From the NCBI GenBank assembly GCA_011322515.1, contig DRMS01000251.1:1-5482 (forward strand): a DNA stretch of 5,482 bases, read 5' to 3'. The stretch comes from Leucothrix mucor (GTDB taxonomy: Bacteria; Pseudomonadota; Gammaproteobacteria; Thiotrichales; Thiotrichaceae). The position numbers and the translations under genes were made by a program. Positions 1 through 5,320 of the stretch are shown here, piece after piece; the stretch's first letter is position 1, and each line of letters starts with the position of its first letter. The notes beneath the pieces were generated by a model. The model searched no databases. It was not told the DNA's origin and worked only from the letters and a program-made list of their open reading frames with translations.

Positions 1-194
1 CTTTCAAAAGGTTTAAGTGAAGAGGGAAATAAGGGCGTGGGAAGAGTTTGGGCTGGCATGCTGGAGCTGTCGCTTTTACTGTCTGGAATTCAGCTAAATC
101 CTATCTTATAAACACACTTAAATAGCACCATAGTTAATACTGATTATCCCTTCTGGCAGATATACCTGAAAATATAAAAATACCTTCTATACTG
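1..194. other. Non-coding left edge, possible decayed repeat end
   Basis: No convincing reading frame is seen here. The first ~55 bases (GGTTTAAGTGAAGAGGG, then AAGGGCGTGGG) loosely resemble the tail of the intergenic repeat found at 1609-1735, 2601-2723 and 2884-3040 (ATTTAAGCAGGAGTAAAAGGGCAGG). This could be a fifth, diverged copy cut by the window edge. The match is gapped and weak, so it is only a suggestion. The rest is AT-rich spacer ahead of proA. Confidence 0.25.
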
Positions 195-224
195 TTAACA
201 TGTAGCGGTTATTTAGCGTATAAG
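195..224 (+). promoter_or_regulatory. Candidate sigma70 promoter of proA
   Basis: TTAACA at 195-200 matches the -35 consensus at 5 of 6 positions. TATAAG at 219-224 matches the -10 consensus at 5 of 6, and the spacer is 18 bp. Transcription would begin near 231, giving a leader of about 32 nt before the proA ATG. No recognisable operator is seen. The call rests on motif matching in AT-rich DNA, where chance matches are common. Confidence 0.4.
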
Positions 225-263
225 GTGTTTAAATAACTAACATTTTTATGAATTATAAAACTT

Positions 264-1541
264 ATGAGTATAAATAAAGAAATCACTGATATTAAGCAAT
301 ATATGCAACAAATTGGTCGCAAGGCACGCGCCGCTTCTAGCCTTTTATCAGCCGCAGAAACAGCGATTAAAAACAATGCCTTAAATGCTATCGCCGAGCT
401 GATTCTTGAGAGGAAAGAAGGACTCCAAGCTGACAATAAAAAAGACTTGGAAGCAGGTGCGAAAAAAGGCTTAAGCCCCGCATTATTAGACCGTTTGGCG
501 CTTACTAATGATGGTATTGAAAATATGGCAGAAGGTCTGCGTCAAATAGCAACTTTGCCTGATCCTATCGGTTCAATTACCAATATGGACTACCGTCCGT
601 CGGGAATTCAGGTTGGTCAAATGCGTGTACCACTCGGTGTGATTGGAATTATTTATGAATCTCGCCCTAATGTCACTGTGGATGCGGCGGCATTATGTTT
701 AAAATCTGGTAATGCAACGATTCTACGTGGGGGTTCAGAAGCGATTCATTCTAATCGTGCCATTGCTACTTGTATTCAAGACGGCTTATTAAAAGCAGGG
801 TTGCCTGCTGATAGTGTACAGGTTATTGAAACCACTGACCGTGCCGCAGTGGGTGAGTTATTGCGCTTAGATGATTCGGTTGATGTCATTATCCCGCGTG
901 GTGGTAAAGGCTTGATTGAAAGGGTTACAAAGGAATCACGGATTCCTGTGATTAAGCATTTAGATGGTATTTGTCACGTCTATATTGACGATAATGCAGA
1001 TTTGAACAAAGCGATTGCAGTTGCTTATAACGCAAAAACACAGCGTTATGGGGTTTGTAATGCAATGGAAACCTTGTTGGTTGCAACGTCTATTGCCGAT
1101 AAAGTATTACCCCTCTTAGCTGATAAATATAATGCAAAAGGTGTTGAGCTACGTGGTTGCGAAAAAACGAAACAAATCATTACGAACTGCACTCCCGTAA
1201 CAGAAGAGGACTGGGGAGAAGAATATCTTGCCGCAATTTTATCAATTAAGGTCGTTGAGGGGCTTGATGATGCCATTGAGCATATAAATATTTACAGCTC
1301 GCAACACACTGATAGTATTATTACTCAGGATTATACTAAGGCACGAAGATTTTTAAGAGAAGTGGATTCCAGCTCAGTAATGGTGAATGCATCCACACGT
1401 TTTGCAGATGGATTTGAGTATGGGCTTGGGGCCGAGATTGGTATCAGTACCGATAAATTACATGCACGTGGTCCCGTGGGGTTAGAAGGTTTAACCTCAA
1501 TGAAGTACGTGGTTTTTGGCGATGGACATATAAGGCAATAA
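264..1541 (+). CDS. proA: Glutamate-5-semialdehyde dehydrogenase (gamma-glutamyl phosphate reductase)
   Basis: ProA catalyses the second step of proline synthesis. It reduces gamma-glutamyl phosphate with NADPH to glutamate-5-semialdehyde in the cytoplasm, working after ProB. The protein is 425 residues, typical for the family, and belongs to the aldehyde dehydrogenase superfamily. Visible landmarks are the segment [17 protein letters not shown] at 122-138, PRGGKGLI at 211-218, KHLDG at 231-235, the expected catalytic Cys265 in [13 protein letters not shown], and the C-terminal [20 protein letters not shown] followed by [13 protein letters not shown]. All expected parts are present and the frame is intact. 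The ATG at 264 is chosen because the N-terminus then has normal family length. No clear Shine-Dalgarno sequence precedes it. proB is not in the window. proA next to nadD is a common gammaproteobacterial order, but here 327 bases with a repeat separate them. Confidence 0.97.
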   Translation: MSINKEITDIKQYMQQIGRKARAASSLLSAAETAIKNNALNAIAELILERKEGLQADNKKDLEAGAKKGLSPALLDRLALTNDGIENMAEGLRQIATLPDPIGSITNMDYRPSGIQVGQMRVPLGVIGIIYESRPNVTVDAAALCLKSGNATILRGGSEAIHSNRAIATCIQDGLLKAGLPADSVQVIETTDRAAVGELLRLDDSVDVIIPRGGKGLIERVTKESRIPVIKHLDGICHVYIDDNADLNKAIAVAYNAKTQRYGVCNAMETLLVATSIADKVLPLLADKYNAKGVELRGCEKTKQIITNCTPVTEEDWGEEYLAAILSIKVVEGLDDAIEHINIYSSQHTDSIITQDYTKARRFLREVDSSSVMVNASTRFADGFEYGLGAEIGISTDKLHARGPVGLEGLTSMKYVVFGDGHIRQ

Positions 1542-1608
1542 TAATCGAGAGTAACTAAACTCGAAACTTATTAACAAATTACCGCTAGGAAACTGGCTGA
1601 TTAAGGAA

Positions 1609-1735
1609 TGAGAATTTAATAACACCCCCAAAGTTCTAGCGCAGAATTTTATTTCAACTTAGATGAGCTCATGAGGCACATAGTCATTTTACGCAATGCA
1701 ATGAGATCATTTAAGCTGAGATAAAAAGGTTGCCA
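1609..1735 (+). repeat. Dispersed intergenic repeat, copy A (proA-nadD gap)
   Basis: This is the first of four related copies in the window. Ordered blocks shared with copy D (2884-3040) include GAGAATTTAATAA (GAGGATTTAATAA in D), GCAGAATTTTATTTC (GCAGGATTTTTATTTC) and TCATTTAAGC (TGATTTAAGC). Blocks shared with copy B (2601-2723) are GAGGCACATAGT (GAGGCGCATAGT), TACGCAAT (TACGCAAA) and TGAGATCATTTAAGC (TGAGATGATTCAAGC). The copy contains no reading frame of interest. It accounts for much of the 327-base gap between proA and nadD. The rest of the gap (1542-1608 and 1736-1820) shows only a 5-bp TCGAG/CTCGA hairpin at 1545-1564. Boundaries are approximate because they come from eye alignment. 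Confidence 0.65.
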
Positions 1736-1823
1736 TGCTTTCCTTTGGAGCAGGTTAGAGTTAGAGACTGGGAAGTTGTTTCGTACGCGCTCTTAAGCAA
1801 GACAAACATCTCTTGATTTGTTT

Positions 1824-1853
1824 TTCAGCTTTTCGTTAATAAGTGCCTATAAT
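1824..1853 (+). promoter_or_regulatory. Candidate promoter immediately before nadD
   Basis: A perfect -10 hexamer TATAAT lies at 1848-1853. The best -35 at a normal distance is weak (TTCAGC at 1824-1829, 18-bp spacer; TTTTCA at 1822-1827 would give 20). Transcription would start around 1859-1861, leaving a leader of only about 8-10 nt before the nadD ATG, so the message would be nearly leaderless. The consensus -10 is what the sequence shows; promoter function is inferred. Confidence 0.4.
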
Positions 1854-1868
1854 AAAAGCGAGAATATT

Positions 1869-2567
1869 ATGATTGGAATTATGGGAGGTACTTTTGACCC
1901 TATCCACTTTGGTCATTTACGACCCGCATTAGAAGTTTGCGAGCGTTTATCTTTATCACAAGTGCGTTTTATACCGTGCCGTGTTCCCCCACACCGACCG
2001 CAACCGATGGCAAGTGCGGAAGATAGATTGAAAATGGTTGAAATGGCGGTTGAAAATACACCGCAATTTCACTTGGATGACCGTGAGTTACGTCGAGGTA
2101 ATGGTGCGTCATATTCGGTGGATACATTGAAATCCTTGATTGAAGAATATGATGAGTCTTTAATTTTAATGCTAGGAGCTGATGCTTTTTTGGGCTTTAA
2201 TCGCTGGAAAAATTGGCGAGAAATTTTGAAAATGGCAAATATTGTTGTTTCTTGTCGCCCAGGTCATAAAATTCCTCAAATAGAGTCTTGGGCAAAAGGG
2301 CGCATTGTTGAGTCTGTTGAAGAGCTTCAAGAGCATAGTGCAGGTAAGATTATGTTTATTGAAGTCACGCAATTAGCTATTTCGGCAACGGATATACGCC
2401 GTCAACTATTAGAAGGACTTAGTGCGCGATATTTAATGCCAATCGAAGTTGCGGATTATATTTATACACGCCAACTTTATTGCCGTAATAGCGACAGTGA
2501 ACCTAGTAAGCATTATGAAATCGCAAATATTATTGATCTTGAGCGTCATGCGGTCTTAAGTGGTTAG
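1869..2567 (+). CDS. nadD: Nicotinate-nucleotide adenylyltransferase
   Basis: NadD transfers AMP from ATP to nicotinate mononucleotide, giving deamido-NAD, a central and usually essential step of NAD synthesis. The 232-residue protein shows the nucleotidyltransferase signature GGTFDPIHFGH at 6-16 (HxGH at 13-16), PPH at 40-42, SYSVDTL at 81-87, GADAF at 103-107, and the second ATP motif ISATDIR at 171-177. The ATG at 1869 is chosen because MIGIMGGTFDP is the normal start of the family. An in-frame TTG at 1818 would add 17 unconserved residues and would place the likely -10 element inside the gene. The Shine-Dalgarno sequence is weak. The usual family end is near DYIYTRQLY (196-204), so the last 28 residues (CRNSDSEPS to AVLSG) form an atypical polar tail. 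Downstream, three repeat copies separate nadD from rsfS, its usual close neighbour. Confidence 0.96.
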   Translation: MIGIMGGTFDPIHFGHLRPALEVCERLSLSQVRFIPCRVPPHRPQPMASAEDRLKMVEMAVENTPQFHLDDRELRRGNGASYSVDTLKSLIEEYDESLILMLGADAFLGFNRWKNWREILKMANIVVSCRPGHKIPQIESWAKGRIVESVEELQEHSAGKIMFIEVTQLAISATDIRRQLLEGLSARYLMPIEVADYIYTRQLYCRNSDSEPSKHYEIANIIDLERHAVLSG

Positions 2568-2600
2568 GAAGTTTCAAGTAATAAATTTACTTTACCTATA

Positions 2601-2723
2601 TTGCGCTGATTTTTTGCTCCTGATTGGAGCATCTCAAGAGGCGCATAGTTGCTCTACGCAAATTGAGATGATTCAAGCAAAAGGGCAAGTAAGATGGGTA
2701 AAATTATTGCTTGGAACTTCCTT
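2601..2723 (+). repeat. Dispersed intergenic repeat, copy B (left arm of palindrome)
   Basis: This copy faces the same way as copies A and D. Diagnostic blocks are GCGCTGATTTTTT at 2603-2615, GAGGCGCATAGT at 2638-2649, TACGCAAATTGAGATG, ATTCAAGCAAAAGGGCAAG, and GGAACTTCCTTAGG near its end (AGAACTTCCTTGGG in copy D). Its first part pairs with copy C to form a long imperfect palindrome. It starts about 33 bases after the nadD stop. Confidence 0.65.
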
Positions 2724-2755
2724 AGGACTTAGGAGCTATAAAAAAATAAAGCCCC

Positions 2756-2848
2756 TCTTGCTTGCCCTTTTATCCCTGATTGAATTATCTCACTCGTTGC
2801 GTAAAATAACAATGCTCCTCTAAAGATAATCCAACCAGAAAAAATGGC
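2756..2848 (-). repeat. Dispersed intergenic repeat, copy C (inverted)
   Basis: This copy is inverted relative to A, B and D. Read on the minus strand it gives AAAAGGGCAAGCAAGAG, then TGAGATAATTCA and TACGCAACG, matching blocks of copies B and D in order. On the plus strand, CTTGCCCTTTTATCCCTG and CGTTGC match the reverse complement of copy D very closely. Together with B it makes a tail-to-tail pair, and with D a head-to-head pair. Confidence 0.65.
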
Positions 2849-2883
2849 TATTCAATAGCATAACTTGATTTTTTTAAAGTCCC

Positions 2884-3040
2884 TGAGGATTTAATAATAT
2901 CCAAAACTTACCGCAGGATTTTTATTTCTGCTCATTTTATCTCACGAGATGTATATACAGGCTAGGCAACGATTGAGGTGATTTAAGCAGGAGTAAAAGG
3001 GCAGGCAGGATGGTGGCTAAGTTTACTTAGAACTTCCTTG
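2884..3040 (+). repeat. Dispersed intergenic repeat, copy D (upstream of rsfS)
   Basis: Blocks are GAGGATTTAATAA at 2885-2897, CCGCAGGATTTTTATTTC at 2911-2928, TCTCACGAG, GCAACGATTGAGGTG, ATTTAAGCAGGAGTAAAAGG, and AGAACTTCCTT at 3030-3039. It aligns with copy A in its first half and with copies B and C in its second half. Its right end overlaps the -35 region of the candidate rsfS promoter, so the repeat may supply part of that promoter. Confidence 0.65.
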
Positions 3041-3067
3041 GGCTTTCTCTTCCAGACAAGATATAAT
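3038..3067 (+). promoter_or_regulatory. Candidate sigma70 promoter of rsfS-rlmH
   Basis: A perfect TATAAT lies at 3062-3067. TTGGGC at 3038-3043 is an acceptable -35 (TTG conserved) with an 18-bp spacer. The start would fall near 3074, giving a leader of about 30 nt before rsfS. The -35 lies at the edge of repeat copy D. This promoter would explain how rsfS and rlmH are expressed despite the long palindrome separating them from nadD. Confidence 0.5.
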
Positions 3068-3102
3068 CAGGCATTTTTACAGCCTTTAAGAATATATAAC
3101 CT

Positions 3103-3450
3103 ATGGAATTAAAACAACTCGTTGAGCTTTGTCACAATGCATTAGATGCAATGAAAGCCGAAAATATTATTACTATTGATGTGACAGATAAATCATCAAT
3201 GAATGATGTGATGGTCTTTGCAACAGGTACTTCGACGCGGCATGTCAAAGCATTAGCAGTCTCTCTTAATGCAGATGCTAAAAAAGTGGGCGTAGAACCC
3301 TTTGGTCTAGAAGGTGCCAATGAAGGGCAGTGGGCATTAGTCGATTTAGGTGATGTTGTTGTGCATATCATGCTACCTGATGTCAGGGATTTCTATCAGT
3401 TAGAAAGACTATGGCAAAATGATGATGTAGTTGATTTTGAGACTGCTTAA
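3103..3450 (+). CDS. rsfS: Ribosome silencing factor RsfS (RsfA/YbeB/Iojap family)
   Basis: RsfS binds ribosomal protein uL14 on the 50S subunit and blocks joining to the 30S subunit. It lowers translation in stationary phase or starvation. The protein is 115 residues, slightly longer than the ~105 of E. coli. The family pattern is clear: an N-terminal helix, IDVTDKSSMNDVMVFATGTSTRHVKALA at about 25-52, FGLEG at 67-71, and the hallmark DLGDVVVHIM at 81-90, ending with FYQLERLW at 97-104. The last ~11 residues (QNDDVVDFETA) are an acidic tail. The ATG at 3103 fits the family N-terminus, though no good Shine-Dalgarno sequence precedes it. The stop codon directly abuts the rlmH ATG, so the two are almost certainly co-transcribed and probably translationally coupled. 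Confidence 0.95.
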   Translation: MELKQLVELCHNALDAMKAENIITIDVTDKSSMNDVMVFATGTSTRHVKALAVSLNADAKKVGVEPFGLEGANEGQWALVDLGDVVVHIMLPDVRDFYQLERLWQNDDVVDFETA

Positions 3451-3924
3451 ATGCGACTTTACTTATTGGCAGTAGGAGTGAAAATGCCGCAATGGGTGAG
3501 TAAAGGTTATGAGGAATATGCGCATCGTATGCCCACAAAATGCAAATTGATCCTAAAAGAAATAACTGCCGAAAAAAGAAATAAAAACAGTAATATAGAA
3601 GCAATACAAAAAAAAGAAGCGGATAAGCTATTAAATGTCATTCCTAAAAATGCCCGAATAATTGCTTTAGATGGTCAAGGTACTATTTGGAGTACAGAAA
3701 AATTAGCCACGCGAATGGAAGACTGGATGATGTCTGGTCAAGATATTGCACTACTAATTGGCGGTCCTGATGGGCTTACGTCAGATATTTTAAGCAAAGC
3801 CCATGAGCATTGGTCTCTATCTAATCTAACCTTCCCTCACCCATTGGTACGTATACTGGTTGCTGAGCAACTTTATCGTGCATGGACGATTACCGAAAAC
3901 CATCCTTATCATCGGGCAGGGTAG
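3451..3924 (+). CDS. rlmH: 23S rRNA (pseudouridine(1915)-N3)-methyltransferase
   Basis: RlmH methylates pseudouridine 1915 in helix 69 of 23S rRNA on assembled 70S ribosomes, using S-adenosylmethionine. It is a small SPOUT-fold (alpha/beta knot) enzyme acting as a dimer. At 157 residues it matches the family length (155 in E. coli). Visible features are the N-terminal MRLYLLAVGVKMPQWV, the cofactor-site loop LIGGPDG at 102-108, the knot segment LTFPHPLVRILVAEQLYRAW at 126-145, and the conserved terminal HPYHR at 151-155. All are intact. Its ATG follows the rsfS stop with zero spacing (TAAATG), so it probably relies on ribosomes finishing rsfS. The pairing with RsfS, another 50S-associated factor, is conserved across bacteria. 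Confidence 0.97.
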   Translation: MRLYLLAVGVKMPQWVSKGYEEYAHRMPTKCKLILKEITAEKRNKNSNIEAIQKKEADKLLNVIPKNARIIALDGQGTIWSTEKLATRMEDWMMSGQDIALLIGGPDGLTSDILSKAHEHWSLSNLTFPHPLVRILVAEQLYRAWTITENHPYHRAG

Positions 3925-3960
3925 TTATTAGACTGTTAATTTGAGATGGGATTGTTATTA

Positions 3961-4013
3961 CGCTTTCCATGTGATTTAGGAAAATGGAAGCGATGCTTTA
4001 GATCTGTTTTTTT
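3961..4013 (+). terminator. Weak terminator-like hairpin after rlmH
   Basis: CGCTTTCCAT at 3961-3970 pairs with ATGGAAGCG at 3984-3992, with one bulged T, around a 13-base loop. A run of seven T lies at 4007-4013. The 14-base gap between stem and T-run is too long for a textbook intrinsic terminator, so the call is tentative. It is the only candidate between rlmH and the convergent gene that has a T-run. Confidence 0.3.
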
Positions 4014-4084
4014 GTGAACCGTCTTAAATTGCTAGTCAATTTTTAACGTATAGGCATTCAGGTATTAAATTTCCGCAGGCGTTC

Positions 4085-4121
4085 AAGCTTTAGCTTGCAT
4101 GGTTCCCACAAGCTAAAGTTT
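4085..4121. repeat. REP-like palindrome between convergent genes
   Basis: AAGCTTTAGCTTG at 4085-4097 pairs with CAAGCTAAAGTTT at 4109-4121 at 12 of 13 positions around an 11-base loop. The left arm itself contains a small palindrome (CAAGCTTTAGCTTG). AAATTTCC (4067-4074) and GGAAATT (4137-4143) flank it as a short outer repeat. No T-run follows on either strand. Its position between converging genes and its shape suggest a repetitive extragenic palindrome, perhaps a shared mRNA 3'-end stabiliser. Confidence 0.5.
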
Positions 4122-4170
4122 AAACTCCTTGGATTTGGAAATTATTTATCTGAAAAACTATATGCTTTTC

Positions 4171-5016
4171 CTAAGCCTCTTTAGCAACGGTTTGTTCAAA
4201 CTGCTCCATTTCAGCCCCATGTTGCATATCCACACCTGCATGCGCTAACTCATGCCCCATCAATGATTCAAACCCATCGCCAGAATCAGGTTTTATATTA
4301 TTGATGTTCATAAAAACACGACCATCTGCATTGCCCCAACTCATATTATCGTCACGCTTACCAACAGATACTTCAAATGATTCATTAGGTGAGCTATCCA
4401 GCATCTGTTTAAAACTACCGCTGTTTTCATAGAGATTAGTCAACGTATCTTTTGTTTGCTGAACCTCTGCCGCACTAGCAGAACCATCACCCCCAATTGT
4501 CACTTGCTTGCCACCCAGATCAAAGGATTGCTTATACTCTGTAGGCTTAGGGATTTGACCATCCCCTGCGCCGACATTGTTTTTAGCAACGACATGACCA
4601 TTTTCCACTTTAGCAGGTTTTTCACCTCCTTTTTCCCCAGCCCCCTGAGTAGGGTTGCTCTGACCCGGTCCTCCAACTGAATCAGCGCCTTTTTTAACGT
4701 TGCTATCATCAGCATCACCATCGCCGTTCTCTTGCATCGTTTTTGTTAGCATCGTTAATAGCTCTATTAACATCATCAGGATTTTTTCCATCTGATCACC
4801 ACCTGCTTGGTCGCCTGATTTTTTATCCCCATCAACATCACCTGCCTTATCGACAGTGTCAGCGCACTCTTTAGTAGCGCAATGAGTCTCTTGTGACATT
4901 GCTTTGTTAAAATCTCCTACATCAACAGGGTCAGGTTTTTCTAATATAGTTTTATTTGCTTGATTAACGCGAGAGGCAGAATCTAATTCTGCTATAGAAT
5001 AATTATTGTTAAACAT
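4171..5016 (-). CDS. Probable secreted M91-like zinc metallopeptidase with harpin-like N-terminal half
   Basis: The 281-residue protein has two parts. Residues 1-165 are low-complexity and rich in Gly, Asp, Lys and Gln. They contain a short motif VDVGDFNKAM (31-40) that recalls type III inner-rod proteins, and one amphipathic hydrophobic helix (EKILMMLIELLTMLTKTMQ, 77-95). This composition resembles harpins and other type III secreted proteins. Residues 166-281 form a compact domain ending in FESLMGHELAHAG, where HELAH (255-259) supplies two zinc-ligand histidines and the catalytic Glu256. The layout recalls peptidase family M91 (NleD, HopH1). Only 22 residues follow the motif, with acidic candidates for a third ligand (E269, E271, E274, E280), so the domain may be minimal or truncated. 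No signal peptide is visible. GAGGAG at 5029-5034 lies 12 bases before the ATG. The target is unknown, and secretion is inferred from composition only. Confidence 0.75.
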   Translation of the reverse strand: MFNNNYSIAELDSASRVNQANKTILEKPDPVDVGDFNKAMSQETHCATKECADTVDKAGDVDGDKKSGDQAGGDQMEKILMMLIELLTMLTKTMQENGDGDADDSNVKKGADSVGGPGQSNPTQGAGEKGGEKPAKVENGHVVAKNNVGAGDGQIPKPTEYKQSFDLGGKQVTIGGDGSASAAEVQQTKDTLTNLYENSGSFKQMLDSSPNESFEVSVGKRDDNMSWGNADGRVFMNINNIKPDSGDGFESLMGHELAHAGVDMQHGAEMEQFEQTVAKEA

Positions 5017-5099
5017 GGTGTTACTGTACTCCTCATCCTTGAGAAAAATAGAGTAACCAATAAGACCTTATTTATGAAATATGTACAATACCACTAGTC

Positions 5100-5142
5100 A
5101 TTATAAAACAAGCGGTCATCTTTTTTGTCATCACTTGTTTTA
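5100..5142 (-). promoter_or_regulatory. Possible promoter and operator of the metallopeptidase gene
   Basis: On the minus strand a perfect TATAAT occupies 5105-5100. The nearest good -35, ATGACA (5131-5126), is 20 bp away, which is long. A perfect 9-bp inverted repeat, TAAAACAAG (5104-5112) and CTTGTTTTA (5134-5142), overlaps the -10. Between the arms are two direct GTCATC copies, 12 bases apart in start (5115 and 5127), separated by six T. The arm centres are 30 bp apart, roughly three helical turns. This looks like a regulator-controlled promoter, but no known binding motif is recognised. The leader to the ATG would be about 75 nt. Confidence 0.35.
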
Positions 5143-5228
5143 GAGTCAATAAGTCTAATTAATAGATGCGTTCGAAAAGCAATCATTAATGGGCATCCTT
5201 CACCCCCCAGTTAACACTTTATGAATAA

Positions 5229-5316
5229 AAAGTGCCTCCGTAGCACAATAATACTCTGATTTTTTCTAAACTAGAGTATTTTTAGCTGAACATAGCAATT
5301 CATACGGAGGCACTTT
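5229..5316 (+). promoter_or_regulatory. Stem-loop masking the transposase Shine-Dalgarno
   Basis: AAAGTGCCTCCGTA at 5229-5242 and TACGGAGGCACTTT at 5303-5316 are perfect 14-bp complements. Inside lies a second stem, AATACTCT (5250-5257) with AGAGTATT (5273-5280). The right outer arm contains GGAGG (5306-5310), the ribosome-binding site for the ATG at 5321. RNA entering from the left would therefore hide it. This is the logic known from IS10 and IS50, where transcripts started outside the element cannot be translated into transposase. Assigning it to an insertion sequence is inference; the pairing is seen directly. Confidence 0.6.
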
Positions 5317-5320
5317 AACA

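Larger units (their letters stand above)
2601..2848. repeat. Long imperfect palindrome between nadD and rsfS
   Basis: Copies B and C face each other. The innermost arms, 2679-2694 (AAAAGGGCAAGTAAGA) and 2756-2771 (TCTTGCTTGCCCTTTT), pair at 15 of 16 positions around a 61-base centre. Outward, complementarity continues with interruptions: TGAGATGATTCA pairs with TGAATTATCTCA, TACGCAA with TTGCGTA, and the 2610-2640 stretch with CCTCTAAAGATAATCCAACCAG. In RNA this could fold into a long hairpin, and the inner arm ending in TTTT might act as a weak terminator in either direction. An 87-codon open frame across it is treated as chance. The arrangement resembles a palindromic intergenic element of ERIC or MITE type, but I do not recognise the family. 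Confidence 0.7.

Noticed and set aside
1545..1564. TCGAG/CTCGA hairpin after proA as a terminator
   Set aside because: The stem is only 5 bp with a 10-base loop and no following T-run.
1818..1868. Upstream TTG start giving a longer NadD
   Set aside because: The extra 17 residues are unlike the family, whose start MIGIMGGTFDP fits the ATG at 1869, and the extension would cover the likely -10 element.
2560..2823. Open reading frame of 87 codons on the plus strand downstream of nadD
   Set aside because: It overlaps the nadD end, lies within the repeat palindrome, has no family resemblance or ribosome-binding site, and its hydrophobic Leu/Ser-rich sequence is what AT-rich repeat DNA would give.
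1609..3040. The repeat array as a CRISPR
   Set aside because: Copies are over 90 bases, diverged, in both orientations and irregularly spaced, with a gene between them; no short identical repeats with uniform spacers.
4456..4721. Overlapping open frames of 73-74 codons on both strands inside the metallopeptidase gene
   Set aside because: They are shadows of the 281-codon gene, which has the recognisable HELAH domain and a good ribosome-binding site.
5104..5142. The TAAAACAAG inverted repeat as a transcription terminator
   Set aside because: The arms are AT-rich and the T-run lies inside the loop rather than after the stem; its place upstream of a gene start suits regulation better.
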